Shown here one piece after another: positions 5,751 through 11,793 of a stretch of DNA of 21,709 nt. The translations under genes were made by a program, and so were the position numbers. The DNA is from a virus. Below the pieces are notes generated by a model. It was given only the letters and a program-made list of their open reading frames with translations. It did no database searches and had not been told where the DNA came from. Positions within the stretch are counted from its first letter, which is position 1. Each line of letters starts with the position of its first letter. The DNA lies in IMG/VR virus record IMGVR_UViG_3300027720_000035, positions 1 to 21,709 of that record. One strand, written 5' to 3'.

Positions 5751-6494
5751 ATGATTATGAATTTGATTGGAAAAGAACTAAAAGTAAAATTAACTAATGA
5801 TTATTCAAAGTTTGCAACACTTCCTATGAATAGGGGAATTGATAGCAAACATGTACAAAAGATGATTTCATCTATTAGATTAATGGGAGTAGTAAGACCA
5901 GTTGTAACAGCTACTACTAATGTTATTGAAGGAGAAGTAAAAACTTATATTATTGATGGTCAGCATCTTGCTACAGCACTAGAAAGAGAAGGTTTGCCAA
6001 TACCACATATTGATATTGCTGTTGAATCTGAAGAAGATTTAATTGCAAAAATGGCTTGTTTAAATAACTCAAGCAAGTCTTGGGATATGATAAATTACAT
6101 CAATGCATGGAAAATGATCCGCCCAGATTATATGAAGTTATTCAAATGGAAAAACATGTATGATATAGAAATAACTATGTTAGCTGCAATTGGTGTTAAC
6201 AATGCAGGAATTAAGTATACTACTTCTACTATTAAAACTGGTAATTTCCAAATTACTAATCCAAAAGCAGAAGAAATGTGTAAAGCATTTAATGATATCT
6301 TCTTAAAGATTGGTATGTCAGACAGAAGTGTTAAGTTTCAGTTTCTTGCAGCATTCTTGCAGGCATATGGAACATATAACCACACAAAAGTTATGTCTAA
6401 TATTGAGAAACATATGAAGACAGTTAAACTACTAACTGATGGAGATTCTACTGGTACATACATCAGAACTAAAATCTTTAATTTACCAAAATAA
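5751..6494 (+). CDS. ParB/sulfiredoxin-fold protein
   Basis: A 247-aa protein. Its first 95 residues fit the ParB N-terminal (nuclease-like) domain: NRGIDSKHVQKMISSIR, GVVRPVVT, then YIIDGQH (66-72) and AALEREG-type helix residues. DGQH corresponds to the nucleotide-binding box of the family. The helical part after residue 95 (KMACLNNSSKSWDMINYINA) resembles the stretch that follows the domain in other phage ParB-like proteins. No ParA is present, so plasmid-type segregation is unlikely; such phage proteins are usually linked to DNA modification, regulation or nicking. An alternative start is M3 (5757). The stop overlaps the helicase start by one base (TAATG). Confidence 0.8.
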   Translation: MIMNLIGKELKVKLTNDYSKFATLPMNRGIDSKHVQKMISSIRLMGVVRPVVTATTNVIEGEVKTYIIDGQHLATALEREGLPIPHIDIAVESEEDLIAKMACLNNSSKSWDMINYINAWKMIRPDYMKLFKWKNMYDIEITMLAAIGVNNAGIKYTTSTIKTGNFQITNPKAEEMCKAFNDIFLKIGMSDRSVKFQFLAAFLQAYGTYNHTKVMSNIEKHMKTVKLLTDGDSTGTYIRTKIFNLPK

Positions 6495-7588
6495 TGGAAA
6501 GACAGGAAATACAAGATGAAGCTTTAAAAGCTACTGAGGGTAAACAGAAATGCACTATTGTACTGGGTACAGGTGTAGGTAAAACTCTTGTGGGCTTAAA
6601 GCATATGGAGAAACATTACTCTCCATTGCAAAGTATTCTGATTGTTGCTCCCAAACTGTCTATCATTAGTTCATGGAGATATGAAGCTGAGAAATTTGGA
6701 TTAAGTAAAGTATTAGAAAATGCTACTTTCTCTACTTATCTCAGCTTAAATAAACATAATCCTAATGACTTTGATGCAGTTTATTTTGATGAAGTACATA
6801 GTTTATTAGATAGTCATAGACCATTTCTAAATAGTTTTACAGGAAGAGTGCTGGGTTTAACCGGCACTCCACCTAAACATAAAAACTCTGAGAAAGGTAG
6901 AATAGTATCTGAATATTGTCCAGTTGCTTTTACATTTAAGGCAGATGATGCAATAGAATCGGGTATTATTAATGATTATCAAGTAATTGTGCATGAGATT
7001 AATCTTGATACTACAAAAAACTATAAAGTCTCAACACAGAAAGGAAGTTTCCTTACATCTGAGTTGCAAAACTATGGTTATTGGGGTACAAGGATTGATA
7101 CAGCATCAGGGCAACCTCACATACTTAGAGTAATGAGAATGAAAGCAATGATGGAGTATCCAAGCAAAGAGAAATATGCAAAAGTCTTGTTAAACAGTAT
7201 AACAAGCAAGTGTATTGTATTTGCTAATACTCAAGATCAAGCTGATAGAATGTGTACACATAGTTATCATAGTAATAATCCTGATTCTGAAACAAATTTG
7301 CAAGAATTTAAGGCTGGTAATATTACAAAGCTCTCATGTGTATTGCAATTAAATGAAGGTGTAAACATACCAGGTTTAAAACAAGGCATTATTATGCATG
7401 CATATGGGAATGAGCGTAAGGCTAGTCAAAGAATAGGAAGACTTTTGCGCTTAAATCCAGATGATAAGGCTATTGTTCACATACTATGCTATATAGGAAC
7501 TGTAGATGAGAAATGGGTTAAAGATGCTCTAGAAGATTTTGACCAGAGCAAGATAGCATGGCGGAACTATAATTTACAACCAGTATAA
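6494..7588 (+). CDS. SF2 DNA/RNA helicase
   Basis: A compact 364-aa superfamily 2 helicase. Walker A is GTGVGKT (25-31), motif Ia is around VAPKLSIISSW, motif II is DEVH (99-102), motif III is TGTPP (123-127), motif V is EGVNIPGL (288-295) and motif VI is QRIGRLLR (312-319). Motif order and the two RecA-like lobes are complete, without large accessory domains. The protein should translocate on or unwind nucleic acid using ATP; the closest functional analogues are phage UvsW-like or RecG/RAD25-like helicases in recombination and fork repair. It starts on the stop of the ParB-like gene and follows the HNH gene, suggesting a shared DNA-processing task. Confidence 0.92.
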   Translation: MERQEIQDEALKATEGKQKCTIVLGTGVGKTLVGLKHMEKHYSPLQSILIVAPKLSIISSWRYEAEKFGLSKVLENATFSTYLSLNKHNPNDFDAVYFDEVHSLLDSHRPFLNSFTGRVLGLTGTPPKHKNSEKGRIVSEYCPVAFTFKADDAIESGIINDYQVIVHEINLDTTKNYKVSTQKGSFLTSELQNYGYWGTRIDTASGQPHILRVMRMKAMMEYPSKEKYAKVLLNSITSKCIVFANTQDQADRMCTHSYHSNNPDSETNLQEFKAGNITKLSCVLQLNEGVNIPGLKQGIIMHAYGNERKASQRIGRLLRLNPDDKAIVHILCYIGTVDEKWVKDALEDFDQSKIAWRNYNLQPV

Positions 7589-7603
7589 TTACTATATTAT
7601 TAT

Positions 7604-7858
7604 ATGGAAGAAAATGTAACACATAAGATTATTCTACATAATGATGACCAGAACACATTTGGATATGTAATGGCTTGTCTTATAAGATTTTGTGAACACC
7701 ATCCAACACAGGCAGAGCAGTGTGCTTTGCTTGTACATGAGATGGGAAAGTGCACAGTAAAACATGGAGATTTTCTTACCATGTTGGAAATTTCAGAGAG
7801 TTTGCGTAACTTAGATCTCAAAACAACAGTAGAACAATATGAGAGCAATATGTATTGA
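7604..7858 (+). CDS. clpS: ClpS-family adaptor (N-degron recognition)
   Basis: This 84-aa protein matches the ClpS fold along its length. HKIILHNDDQNTFGYV (7-22) carries the Asn-Asp-Asp turn (N13, D14, D15), and CALLVHEMGKCTVK (40-53) carries the conserved His (H45) and G-K-C turn. In known ClpS these residues form the pocket for destabilising N-terminal residues, and ClpS hands such proteins to ClpAP or ClpCP. The gate residue is Phe19 where E. coli has Met. The NTF after NDD and the AEQC/VHxxGKC segments are typical of Bacteroidota ClpS, so transfer from a host is likely. The long flexible N-terminal extension needed for delivery is nearly absent (about 6 residues before the fold). It overlaps the next gene by 20 bases. 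Confidence 0.92.
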   Translation: MEENVTHKIILHNDDQNTFGYVMACLIRFCEHHPTQAEQCALLVHEMGKCTVKHGDFLTMLEISESLRNLDLKTTVEQYESNMY

Positions 7859-8114
7859 TGCTTCAAATAGACCAAGTAAAGTGCCTGAGAGTGAATGGGT
7901 TATAGAAGGTGAAGTATATACTATTACCAGAGTTGTTAGAATGGGATTACAGGACAATAAATTTGGAGTATTATTAAAGGAAGTTAAGCTATCAGCTGAA
8001 TCTTTTCCTTATGAGCTATATGATGCAGAAAGATTCTTACCTATTGACTTACTATCACAGGCACTTGAAGAAACAAAAGAAACAGTTAAAGAAGCTGACT
8101 TAGAACTAATTTAA
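7839..8114 (+). CDS. Small conserved protein, SH3-like
   Basis: A 91-aa protein beginning MRAICIDASNRPSKVPESEW, followed by EGEVYTITRVV and FPYELYDAERFLPID. The pattern of short strands with acidic turns suggests a small beta-barrel, and similar MkaICIDaS proteins are, from memory, common in Bacteroidota and their phages, without assigned function. The last 20 residues form an acidic helix (QALEETKETVKEADLELI). The start lies 20 bases inside the clpS gene, so translation is probably coupled, which could point to a joint action with the adaptor; that is only positional evidence. Confidence 0.75.
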   Translation: MRAICIDASNRPSKVPESEWVIEGEVYTITRVVRMGLQDNKFGVLLKEVKLSAESFPYELYDAERFLPIDLLSQALEETKETVKEADLELI

Positions 8115-8119
8115 AATTT

Positions 8120-8608
8120 ATGGGAGATGATGTGTTGGCACTTTATAAAGTTGCTAATAAAGATATTGTAGATATCATTGAAGAGTTTAATCTTACATCT
8201 ACTACAAGGGAAAGAGGAACAGTATATAAAAGATACTATTTATATAATGTTTTAACAAGGAGGAGATATCTTACAACTAGTATGACTGGTAAGTTTTTTG
8301 GAAAAGACCATTCATCTGTTATTCATGGACTTAAACAACATGAATTTTGGTGGAAGATAAAGGATAAAGGATATCTTTCTCAAGTAAATATAATACATGA
8401 AGCATTAAAAAATGAAAAAATTGATGATGGTAAGTATAATATTGAGATAAAACATCTTGGTGAAGAGGAAACCAAGGTTATCATAACAGGTAACTTTGAT
8501 TGGAGAATATTAGAAAAACTTCCAAGTAAAATGACAAAAGAAGAGTTAACTAAAATGTTTAAAGAACATGGGAAGAATGAAAGAAGCATACATTCAAATA
8601 ATGAATAA
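8120..8608 (+). CDS. Stand-alone DnaA domain IV-like DNA-binding protein
   Basis: A 162-aa protein. Its residues about 10-80 look like the C-terminal helix-turn-helix of DnaA: VYKRYYLYNVLTRRRYLTTS, then KFFGKDHSSVIHGLKQH, where GKDHSSVIHG (61-70) fits the DnaA signature (G-x-D-H-[ST]-[ST]-V-x-[HY]). In DnaA this part reads DnaA boxes. The AAA+ ATPase domain is missing, so the protein should bind DNA but not melt it. The rest (IEIKHLGEEETKVIITGNFD, then acidic and basic helix) is unrecognised. A role in origin recognition, or in competing with host DnaA, fits the replication setting. No cluster of TTATNCACA boxes was found by eye. Confidence 0.75.
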   Translation: MGDDVLALYKVANKDIVDIIEEFNLTSTTRERGTVYKRYYLYNVLTRRRYLTTSMTGKFFGKDHSSVIHGLKQHEFWWKIKDKGYLSQVNIIHEALKNEKIDDGKYNIEIKHLGEEETKVIITGNFDWRILEKLPSKMTKEELTKMFKEHGKNERSIHSNNE

Positions 8609-8789
8609 TAACAATGGTATACCAGAGGATATGACTTTGGCTGATTTCTTGAAAATGAGAGAGTTAAACATCTATAATTGGCAAGAGTATGAAAGAGCGC
8701 AAGAAAGAACCAGATTACAATCTAATAAACAAACAGATCTGGGAGAGACTGCAAAAGATTCTGAAGGAAAGTCCGTCAGAAGAAAGTAA
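8577..8789 (+). CDS. Hypothetical protein, about 70 aa
   Basis: The frame is open from 8568 but the start is uncertain: ATG at 8568, 8577 (chosen, MKEAYIQIMNNNNG) or 8601 (MNNNNGIPEDM). The latter would overlap the upstream gene by only 8 bases. The core GIPEDMTLADFLKMRELNIY and NWQEYERAQERTRLQ looks like a helical protein, followed by a polar tail ending VRRK. No catalytic or metal motif. Unknown function; probably cotranscribed with the DnaA-like gene. Confidence 0.65.
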   Translation: MKEAYIQIMNNNNGIPEDMTLADFLKMRELNIYNWQEYERAQERTRLQSNKQTDLGETAKDSEGKSVRRK

Positions 8790-8810
8790 AACAATTAAAA
8801 AACCAAAAAA

Positions 8811-9269
8811 ATGAAAAAATTATTATTAGCCTTAGCTACAGTTACATTATTTACAACTACATCTTTTTCTCAATGGATAAGTAAAAAGATTGAGAATGGA
8901 TTTGATACTCCATATTATATAGCATATACACAAGATGGTCAAAATGAATATCTTAAATTAGAGAATTATAAAGGAATTGCTTTCTATATGGGTGGAGTAT
9001 ATATCTGCGATGAATCTGTTAGTGTAGATATTTCATTCTTAGTAAATAATGAGTATCAAAAATATAATATAAAAGGTAATGTATCTGATAATCGGAAAAC
9101 TTTGTTTATGGTAGATGATCTTAATTCAGACTCAGAGTTTCTTGCTGATTTTAAAGCTGCAAGTTCTATAAGAATTAGAGTTAATGATACTACATGTGAT
9201 ACAGAAATTTATGAATTTAAAATGACAGGCAGTACAGCAGCCTTTAATACAGTGTTTAATCAAAAGTAA
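8811..9269 (+). CDS. Exported protein with Sec signal peptide
   Basis: A 152-aa protein whose first 20 residues (MKKLLLALATVTLFTTTSFS) are a classic signal peptide with likely cleavage just before or after Gln21. The mature part is beta-rich with two Cys (C65 in YICDE and C128 in DTTCDTE) that could form a disulfide in the periplasm. No family is recognised. It opens the envelope cassette 8811-9825 and is followed by a strong terminator-like hairpin at 9298-9332. A periplasmic protein made by a phage could help lysis or block other phages; neither is shown. Confidence 0.8.
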   Translation: MKKLLLALATVTLFTTTSFSQWISKKIENGFDTPYYIAYTQDGQNEYLKLENYKGIAFYMGGVYICDESVSVDISFLVNNEYQKYNIKGNVSDNRKTLFMVDDLNSDSEFLADFKAASSIRIRVNDTTCDTEIYEFKMTGSTAAFNTVFNQK

Positions 9270-9271
9270 TT

Positions 9272-9466
9272 GTGAAGCACTTTGTTAAATATCTTATGGT
9301 ATGGATAAGCCAAAACTTGTCCATACCTTTTTGGATGGTAGGGCATATACATTTATCCGTGAATGTATATAAAGACATCCATGAGATATTAATGTCTTTA
9401 GGTATGAACATCATAGTAGCTATAGGATTTACTATAGATTACTTAGAACAAAAAAAACAGAAATGA
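9272..9466 (+). CDS. Small membrane protein, up to 64 aa (GTG start)
   Basis: The frame starts at GTG 9272, two bases after the upstream stop. It encodes MKHFVKYLMVWISQNLSIPF at the N-terminus, a hydrophobic stretch around SLGMNIIVAIGFTIDYL and the basic end EQKKQK. One or two membrane segments are likely. A terminator-like hairpin (9298-9332) lies within the first 20 codons, so the true start may be ATG 9335 (MVGHIHLSVN), giving about 43 residues. The stop overlaps the RlpA-like start (ATGA at 9463-9466), which supports a real gene. A small membrane protein beside a cell-wall-active protein recalls a holin-like arrangement, by position only. Confidence 0.55.
   Translation: MKHFVKYLMVWISQNLSIPFWMVGHIHLSVNVYKDIHEILMSLGMNIIVAIGFTIDYLEQKKQK
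9298..9332 (+). terminator. Strong terminator-like hairpin inside a reading frame
   Basis: GGTATGGATAAG (9298-9309) pairs with CTTGTCCATACC (9316-9327) through all 12 positions with one G-U pair, loop CCAAAA, followed by TTTTT (9328-9332). By structure it is one of the best terminators in the window, yet it lies within the first codons of the membrane-protein frame. It may end most transcripts of the exported-protein gene or attenuate the downstream lysis-like genes. Confidence 0.75.
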
Positions 9467-9825
9467 AAACAATTTTATTATTAGCAATGCTATTTAGTTT
9501 TGCTGATCCAATTCCAATTATTGTTAAAGGTACTGTCAGCTATTATGGACAGCATTGGACAGGTAGGAAAACAGCATCAGGAGAAACATTTTATGCAGAT
9601 AGTTTAACATGTGCACACAAGACCTATAAGTTTGGAACTTTATTAAAGGTGACAAATCTAAAGAATGATTCCATAATATTTGTAAAGGTTAATGATAGAC
9701 TTCCAAAGTCATCACACTTTATTGCAGATTTAAGTTATGGATGTGCCAAGAAATTAAATTTTGTAAAGTCTGGAGTAATATCTGTAACTTTAGAGATTGT
9801 TGATACAGTAGCAATAAATAAATAA
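9463..9825 (+). CDS. RlpA-like double-psi beta-barrel protein (exported)
   Basis: A 120-aa protein with a short signal peptide (MKTILLLAMLFSFADP) and the whole RlpA-like barrel: VSYYGQHWTGRKTASGETFY (25-44), AHKTYKFGTLLKVTNL (51-66), VKVNDRLP (74-81) and ADLSYGCAKKL (88-98). RlpA proteins are lytic transglycosylases acting on peptidoglycan without stem peptides. Glu41, His52 and Asp78 sit at the spacing of the active-site residues of Pseudomonas RlpA, but the Asp expected three residues after the Glu is Tyr44. No SPOR domain is present. It should act in the periplasm on cell wall, in lysis or entry. It is coupled to the upstream membrane protein by a 4-base overlap. Confidence 0.85.
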   Translation: MKTILLLAMLFSFADPIPIIVKGTVSYYGQHWTGRKTASGETFYADSLTCAHKTYKFGTLLKVTNLKNDSIIFVKVNDRLPKSSHFIADLSYGCAKKLNFVKSGVISVTLEIVDTVAINK

Positions 9826-9828
9826 GAT

Positions 9829-10059
9829 ATGCCAGATATAACTTTATGCCATGGATTTGAATGTCCTGTAAAAGAAAAGTGTAAAAGATTTACTGCAAAG
9901 CCTAGTGAACATTGGCAAGCATACTTCCTAAATCCACCATATACTATTACAGATAAGGTATTTGAATGTAATATGTTCTGGGGAGAGAATGCTGAAGCCA
10001 TTATGCAACAGCTAATGGGTATAGTTACTGGTAAAGATGGAGAAGAATTACCTGAATAA
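9829..10059 (+). CDS. Four-cysteine hypothetical protein, 76 aa
   Basis: A 76-aa protein with Cys7, Cys12, Cys18 and Cys47 in the frame LCHGFECPVKEKCKRFTAKP, then HWQAYFLNPPY and FECNMFWG. The four cysteines could bind zinc or an iron-sulfur cluster; the conserved-looking WQ-x-Y-F and PPY aromatic box suggests a defined fold. From memory, similar short Cys proteins are frequent in Bacteroidota phages without known function. It follows the RlpA-like gene by 3 bases and probably ends that transcript, as possible termination structures follow. Confidence 0.75.
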   Translation: MPDITLCHGFECPVKEKCKRFTAKPSEHWQAYFLNPPYTITDKVFECNMFWGENAEAIMQQLMGIVTGKDGEELPE

Positions 10060-10075
10060 TATCAGGTTATAGGCT

Positions 10076-10120
10076 TATAAACTTAAAAAACTTTACAAAT
10101 TTTAAGTCTATAAACTTTTT
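10076..10120 (+). terminator. Possible AT-rich terminator
   Basis: The arms 10076-10088 (TATAAACTTAAAA) and 10100-10112 (TTTTAAGTCTATA) pair at 12 of 13 positions (one A-C mismatch) over an 11-base loop, followed by AACTTTTTATTTT. The stem is weak in G-C, so termination efficiency is uncertain. A small CCTGA/TCAGG hairpin precedes it at the stop codon (10051-10066). Confidence 0.45.
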
Positions 10121-10124
10121 ATTT

Positions 10125-10153
10125 TGTCACAAATATAGGAGATATTTGTGACA
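10125..10153. promoter_or_regulatory. Perfect 12-bp inverted repeat (possible operator)
   Basis: TGTCACAAATAT (10125-10136) and ATATTTGTGACA (10142-10153) are exact inverted copies around AGGAG. The site lies in the 128-base gap before the gene at 10188, 34 bases from its ATG and just after the possible terminator. It could be an operator for a dimeric regulator or an RNA hairpin presenting AGGAG in its loop. It lacks a following T-run, which argues against a terminator. Confidence 0.55.
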
Positions 10154-10187
10154 TAATTAATTGAGAAACCTTTAAACAACAAGAACT

Positions 10188-10409
10188 ATGAAAGCAAAAA
10201 TAACCTTTAATTTACCGGAAGATCAAGCAGAATTTGATTTTGCTATACAAGGTAGTAATATGCACTCAGCATTATGGGATATATCTCAAGAGCTGAGAAC
10301 ACTATGGAAGTATGAAGAACTTAAGCAAGAAGAATGGGATATGGTAGAAAGAATCCGGAACAAGTTCTATGAGATACTAGATGAGAATCAGATTAAATTA
10401 GATAAGTAA
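10188..10409 (+). CDS. Small acidic hypothetical protein, 73 aa
   Basis: A 73-aa protein: a first strand MKAKITFNLPEDQAEFDFAI, then HSALWDISQELRTLWKYEEL and two helices with a conserved-looking WDMVERIRNKFYEIL. Proteins starting with KITFNLPEDQ and containing ALWDI are, from memory, frequent in phages of many hosts, with no assigned role. It is the first gene after the 10125-10153 inverted repeat, which may control it and the genes behind it (to 11537). Confidence 0.75.
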   Translation: MKAKITFNLPEDQAEFDFAIQGSNMHSALWDISQELRTLWKYEELKQEEWDMVERIRNKFYEILDENQIKLDK

Positions 10410-10427
10410 CTAAATAAACCAACACAT

Positions 10428-10646
10428 ATGATTATTTTAAGGAAAGGAGAGGACAAGCAGGGTTATAGAGTATTAATGGTAAAACTTACACCATATTCAG
10501 GGACAAAATTCTCTGTACAAAAGAAAGTTAAATTCTTATGGTTCTTTACTAAATGGGAATATGTATTAGATAAATATGGTATGCCCAAGATATTTGATTC
10601 TAATAAGAATGCATCAGCTTTTATTAACTTTCAGAAACGTTGGTAG
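10428..10646 (+). CDS. Basic hypothetical protein, 72 aa
   Basis: A lysine- and aromatic-rich 72-aa protein beginning MIILRKGEDKQGYRVLMVKL, with KVKFLWFFTKWEYVLDKYG in the middle and a C-terminal helix INFQKRW. Composition fits a small nucleic-acid- or membrane-surface-associated protein, but no motif decides. Eighteen bases separate it from each neighbour, all on the plus strand. Confidence 0.65.
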   Translation: MIILRKGEDKQGYRVLMVKLTPYSGTKFSVQKKVKFLWFFTKWEYVLDKYGMPKIFDSNKNASAFINFQKRW

Positions 10647-10664
10647 AGAAAATTACTAGTAGGC

Positions 10665-11174
10665 ATGTATCATCAGATAAACCCAGATATATTGAAGAAT
10701 TTAGAAAACTTCATGGTGATATTATACAGTGGAACACCATACGGTATATTTTCTAAAATAAAACTTATGACAGATACAAAAGAAATGCTAAAACTTGTGG
10801 CAGCAATTGCCGAAGAACATTATAATATTACTGATGGTGCAGATGGTAATCTAAACTATCTATGGTATATGTACCATAAAGGGTCTAAGAAGGATGAATT
10901 CCGGCCCTTTGTATATATGGCTGAGCTAATGTTACTTAAGAAGTACAATTATCTAAATGATGCTGAAATAAGAAACATCATAAGCATGATGAAATCAGAA
11001 GATGGAGACAATCTTGCTATAGTAACATTAAGCATACAGAATCTAAGAGATTTAAGAATCAAAGAACACGGGATATATTCTAAAGAGAATGAAGTATATA
11101 AAGATTTAAAATATACATATGCTTTTGAAATCCTGAATCATACAGTGTTCATGCAAACAATGGTAGAAAAATGA
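10665..11174 (+). CDS. Hypothetical protein with an MMKS domain, 169 aa
   Basis: A helical 169-aa protein. The segment AEIRNIISMMKSEDGDNLA (about 101-119) followed by VTLSIQNLRDL resembles the N-terminus of the protein at 20662 (DEVKNLVNMMKSPDKENNY, then YKVLEDLDL), so the two probably share a short helical domain. The remaining sequence (YNITDGADGNLNYLWYMYHK) is unrecognised. Its stop overlaps the next start (ATGA at 11171-11174). No function can be named. Confidence 0.7.
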   Translation: MYHQINPDILKNLENFMVILYSGTPYGIFSKIKLMTDTKEMLKLVAAIAEEHYNITDGADGNLNYLWYMYHKGSKKDEFRPFVYMAELMLLKKYNYLNDAEIRNIISMMKSEDGDNLAIVTLSIQNLRDLRIKEHGIYSKENEVYKDLKYTYAFEILNHTVFMQTMVEK

Positions 11175-11296
11175 AAACTTTTATAAAATGGTTTGAATTA
11201 AATCTTGGATGGTTTTTTATAAATGGTAGAAAACAAAATGATTGGGCAGAATATTTAAGAAACAAATATAAAGATGACGGAACAAGAATTAATTGA
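11171..11296 (+). CDS. Small hypothetical protein, 41 aa
   Basis: A 41-aa frame coupled to the upstream gene by ATGA and overlapping the next gene by 23 bases. It reads MKTFIKWFELNLGWFFINGR at the N-terminus, then KQNDWAEYLRNKY. The amphipathic, aromatic first half could lie on a membrane surface. Coupling on both sides and natural codon choice support a real gene. Confidence 0.6.
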   Translation: MKTFIKWFELNLGWFFINGRKQNDWAEYLRNKYKDDGTRIN

Positions 11297-11537
11297 ATTT
11301 GGCTTTGATAAAGTAGAAGTCTCAGATGATGAAAGCCAGAATGGCTATGACTATTATTATTACATATTAGATTTACTACCAGGTCTAAGTTTAATTTCAT
11401 CAGCAAATGATGAAAGCCTGGATGGTGAATGGAAAGTATATAACTTTGATTGGGATACTAAAGCTGAACTAAACAGATATGCTATAGAGCATCTGGTTCA
11501 GGTTGCTGTCCACCAAGGATATCAACATCATCAGTAA
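11274..11537 (+). CDS. Acidic hypothetical protein, 87 aa
   Basis: An acidic 87-aa protein beginning MTEQELIEFGFDKVEVSDDE, with a YDYYYYILDLLPGL strand and a DGEWKVYNFD turn: a small alpha-beta domain. Its last 56 bases run opposite the end of the minus-strand gene 11482-11793, so the two genes converge and overlap in coding sequence. Function unknown. Confidence 0.7.
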   Translation: MTEQELIEFGFDKVEVSDDESQNGYDYYYYILDLLPGLSLISSANDESLDGEWKVYNFDWDTKAELNRYAIEHLVQVAVHQGYQHHQ

Positions 11538-11793
11538 TTTTAGAGAGCTGTGCTTTCTCTGCTAGGATATTAAACATTATCATGGCAGCAGCAGATCTAT
11601 AACAATCATCTATTTCAGTTTGAATTATATCCATAGGGACAGGAGTTGTTAAAACTTCTCCTGTTCTTAAATGGATTCTAGTACCTGCATCTGTGTTTCT
11701 CACATTAACAAATGAAGTTCTGGTAATATGAGTTATATTAAGATGCTCAATATACTCTCCATCTTTGTCTTTTAGTACTATTGGTAGAAACAT
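11482..11793 (-). CDS. FlbD-like small beta protein, 103 aa
   Basis: A 103-aa protein on the minus strand. The first 60 residues (ITHITRTSFVNVRN, then GTRIHLRTGEVLTTPVPMDI) resemble the small beta fold of FlbD or LytTR-like proteins, where a strand pair is followed by a T-G-E turn; the match is by pattern only. The C-terminus is a helix with CYRSAAAMIMFNIL. It starts on the stop of the phosphoesterase gene (TAATG on the minus strand), so the two form one coupled minus-strand operon. Its C-terminus overlaps the convergent plus-strand gene by 56 bases. Confidence 0.65.
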   Translation of the reverse strand: MFLPIVLKDKDGEYIEHLNITHITRTSFVNVRNTDAGTRIHLRTGEVLTTPVPMDIIQTEIDDCYRSAAAMIMFNILAEKAQLSKITDDVDILGGQQPEPDAL

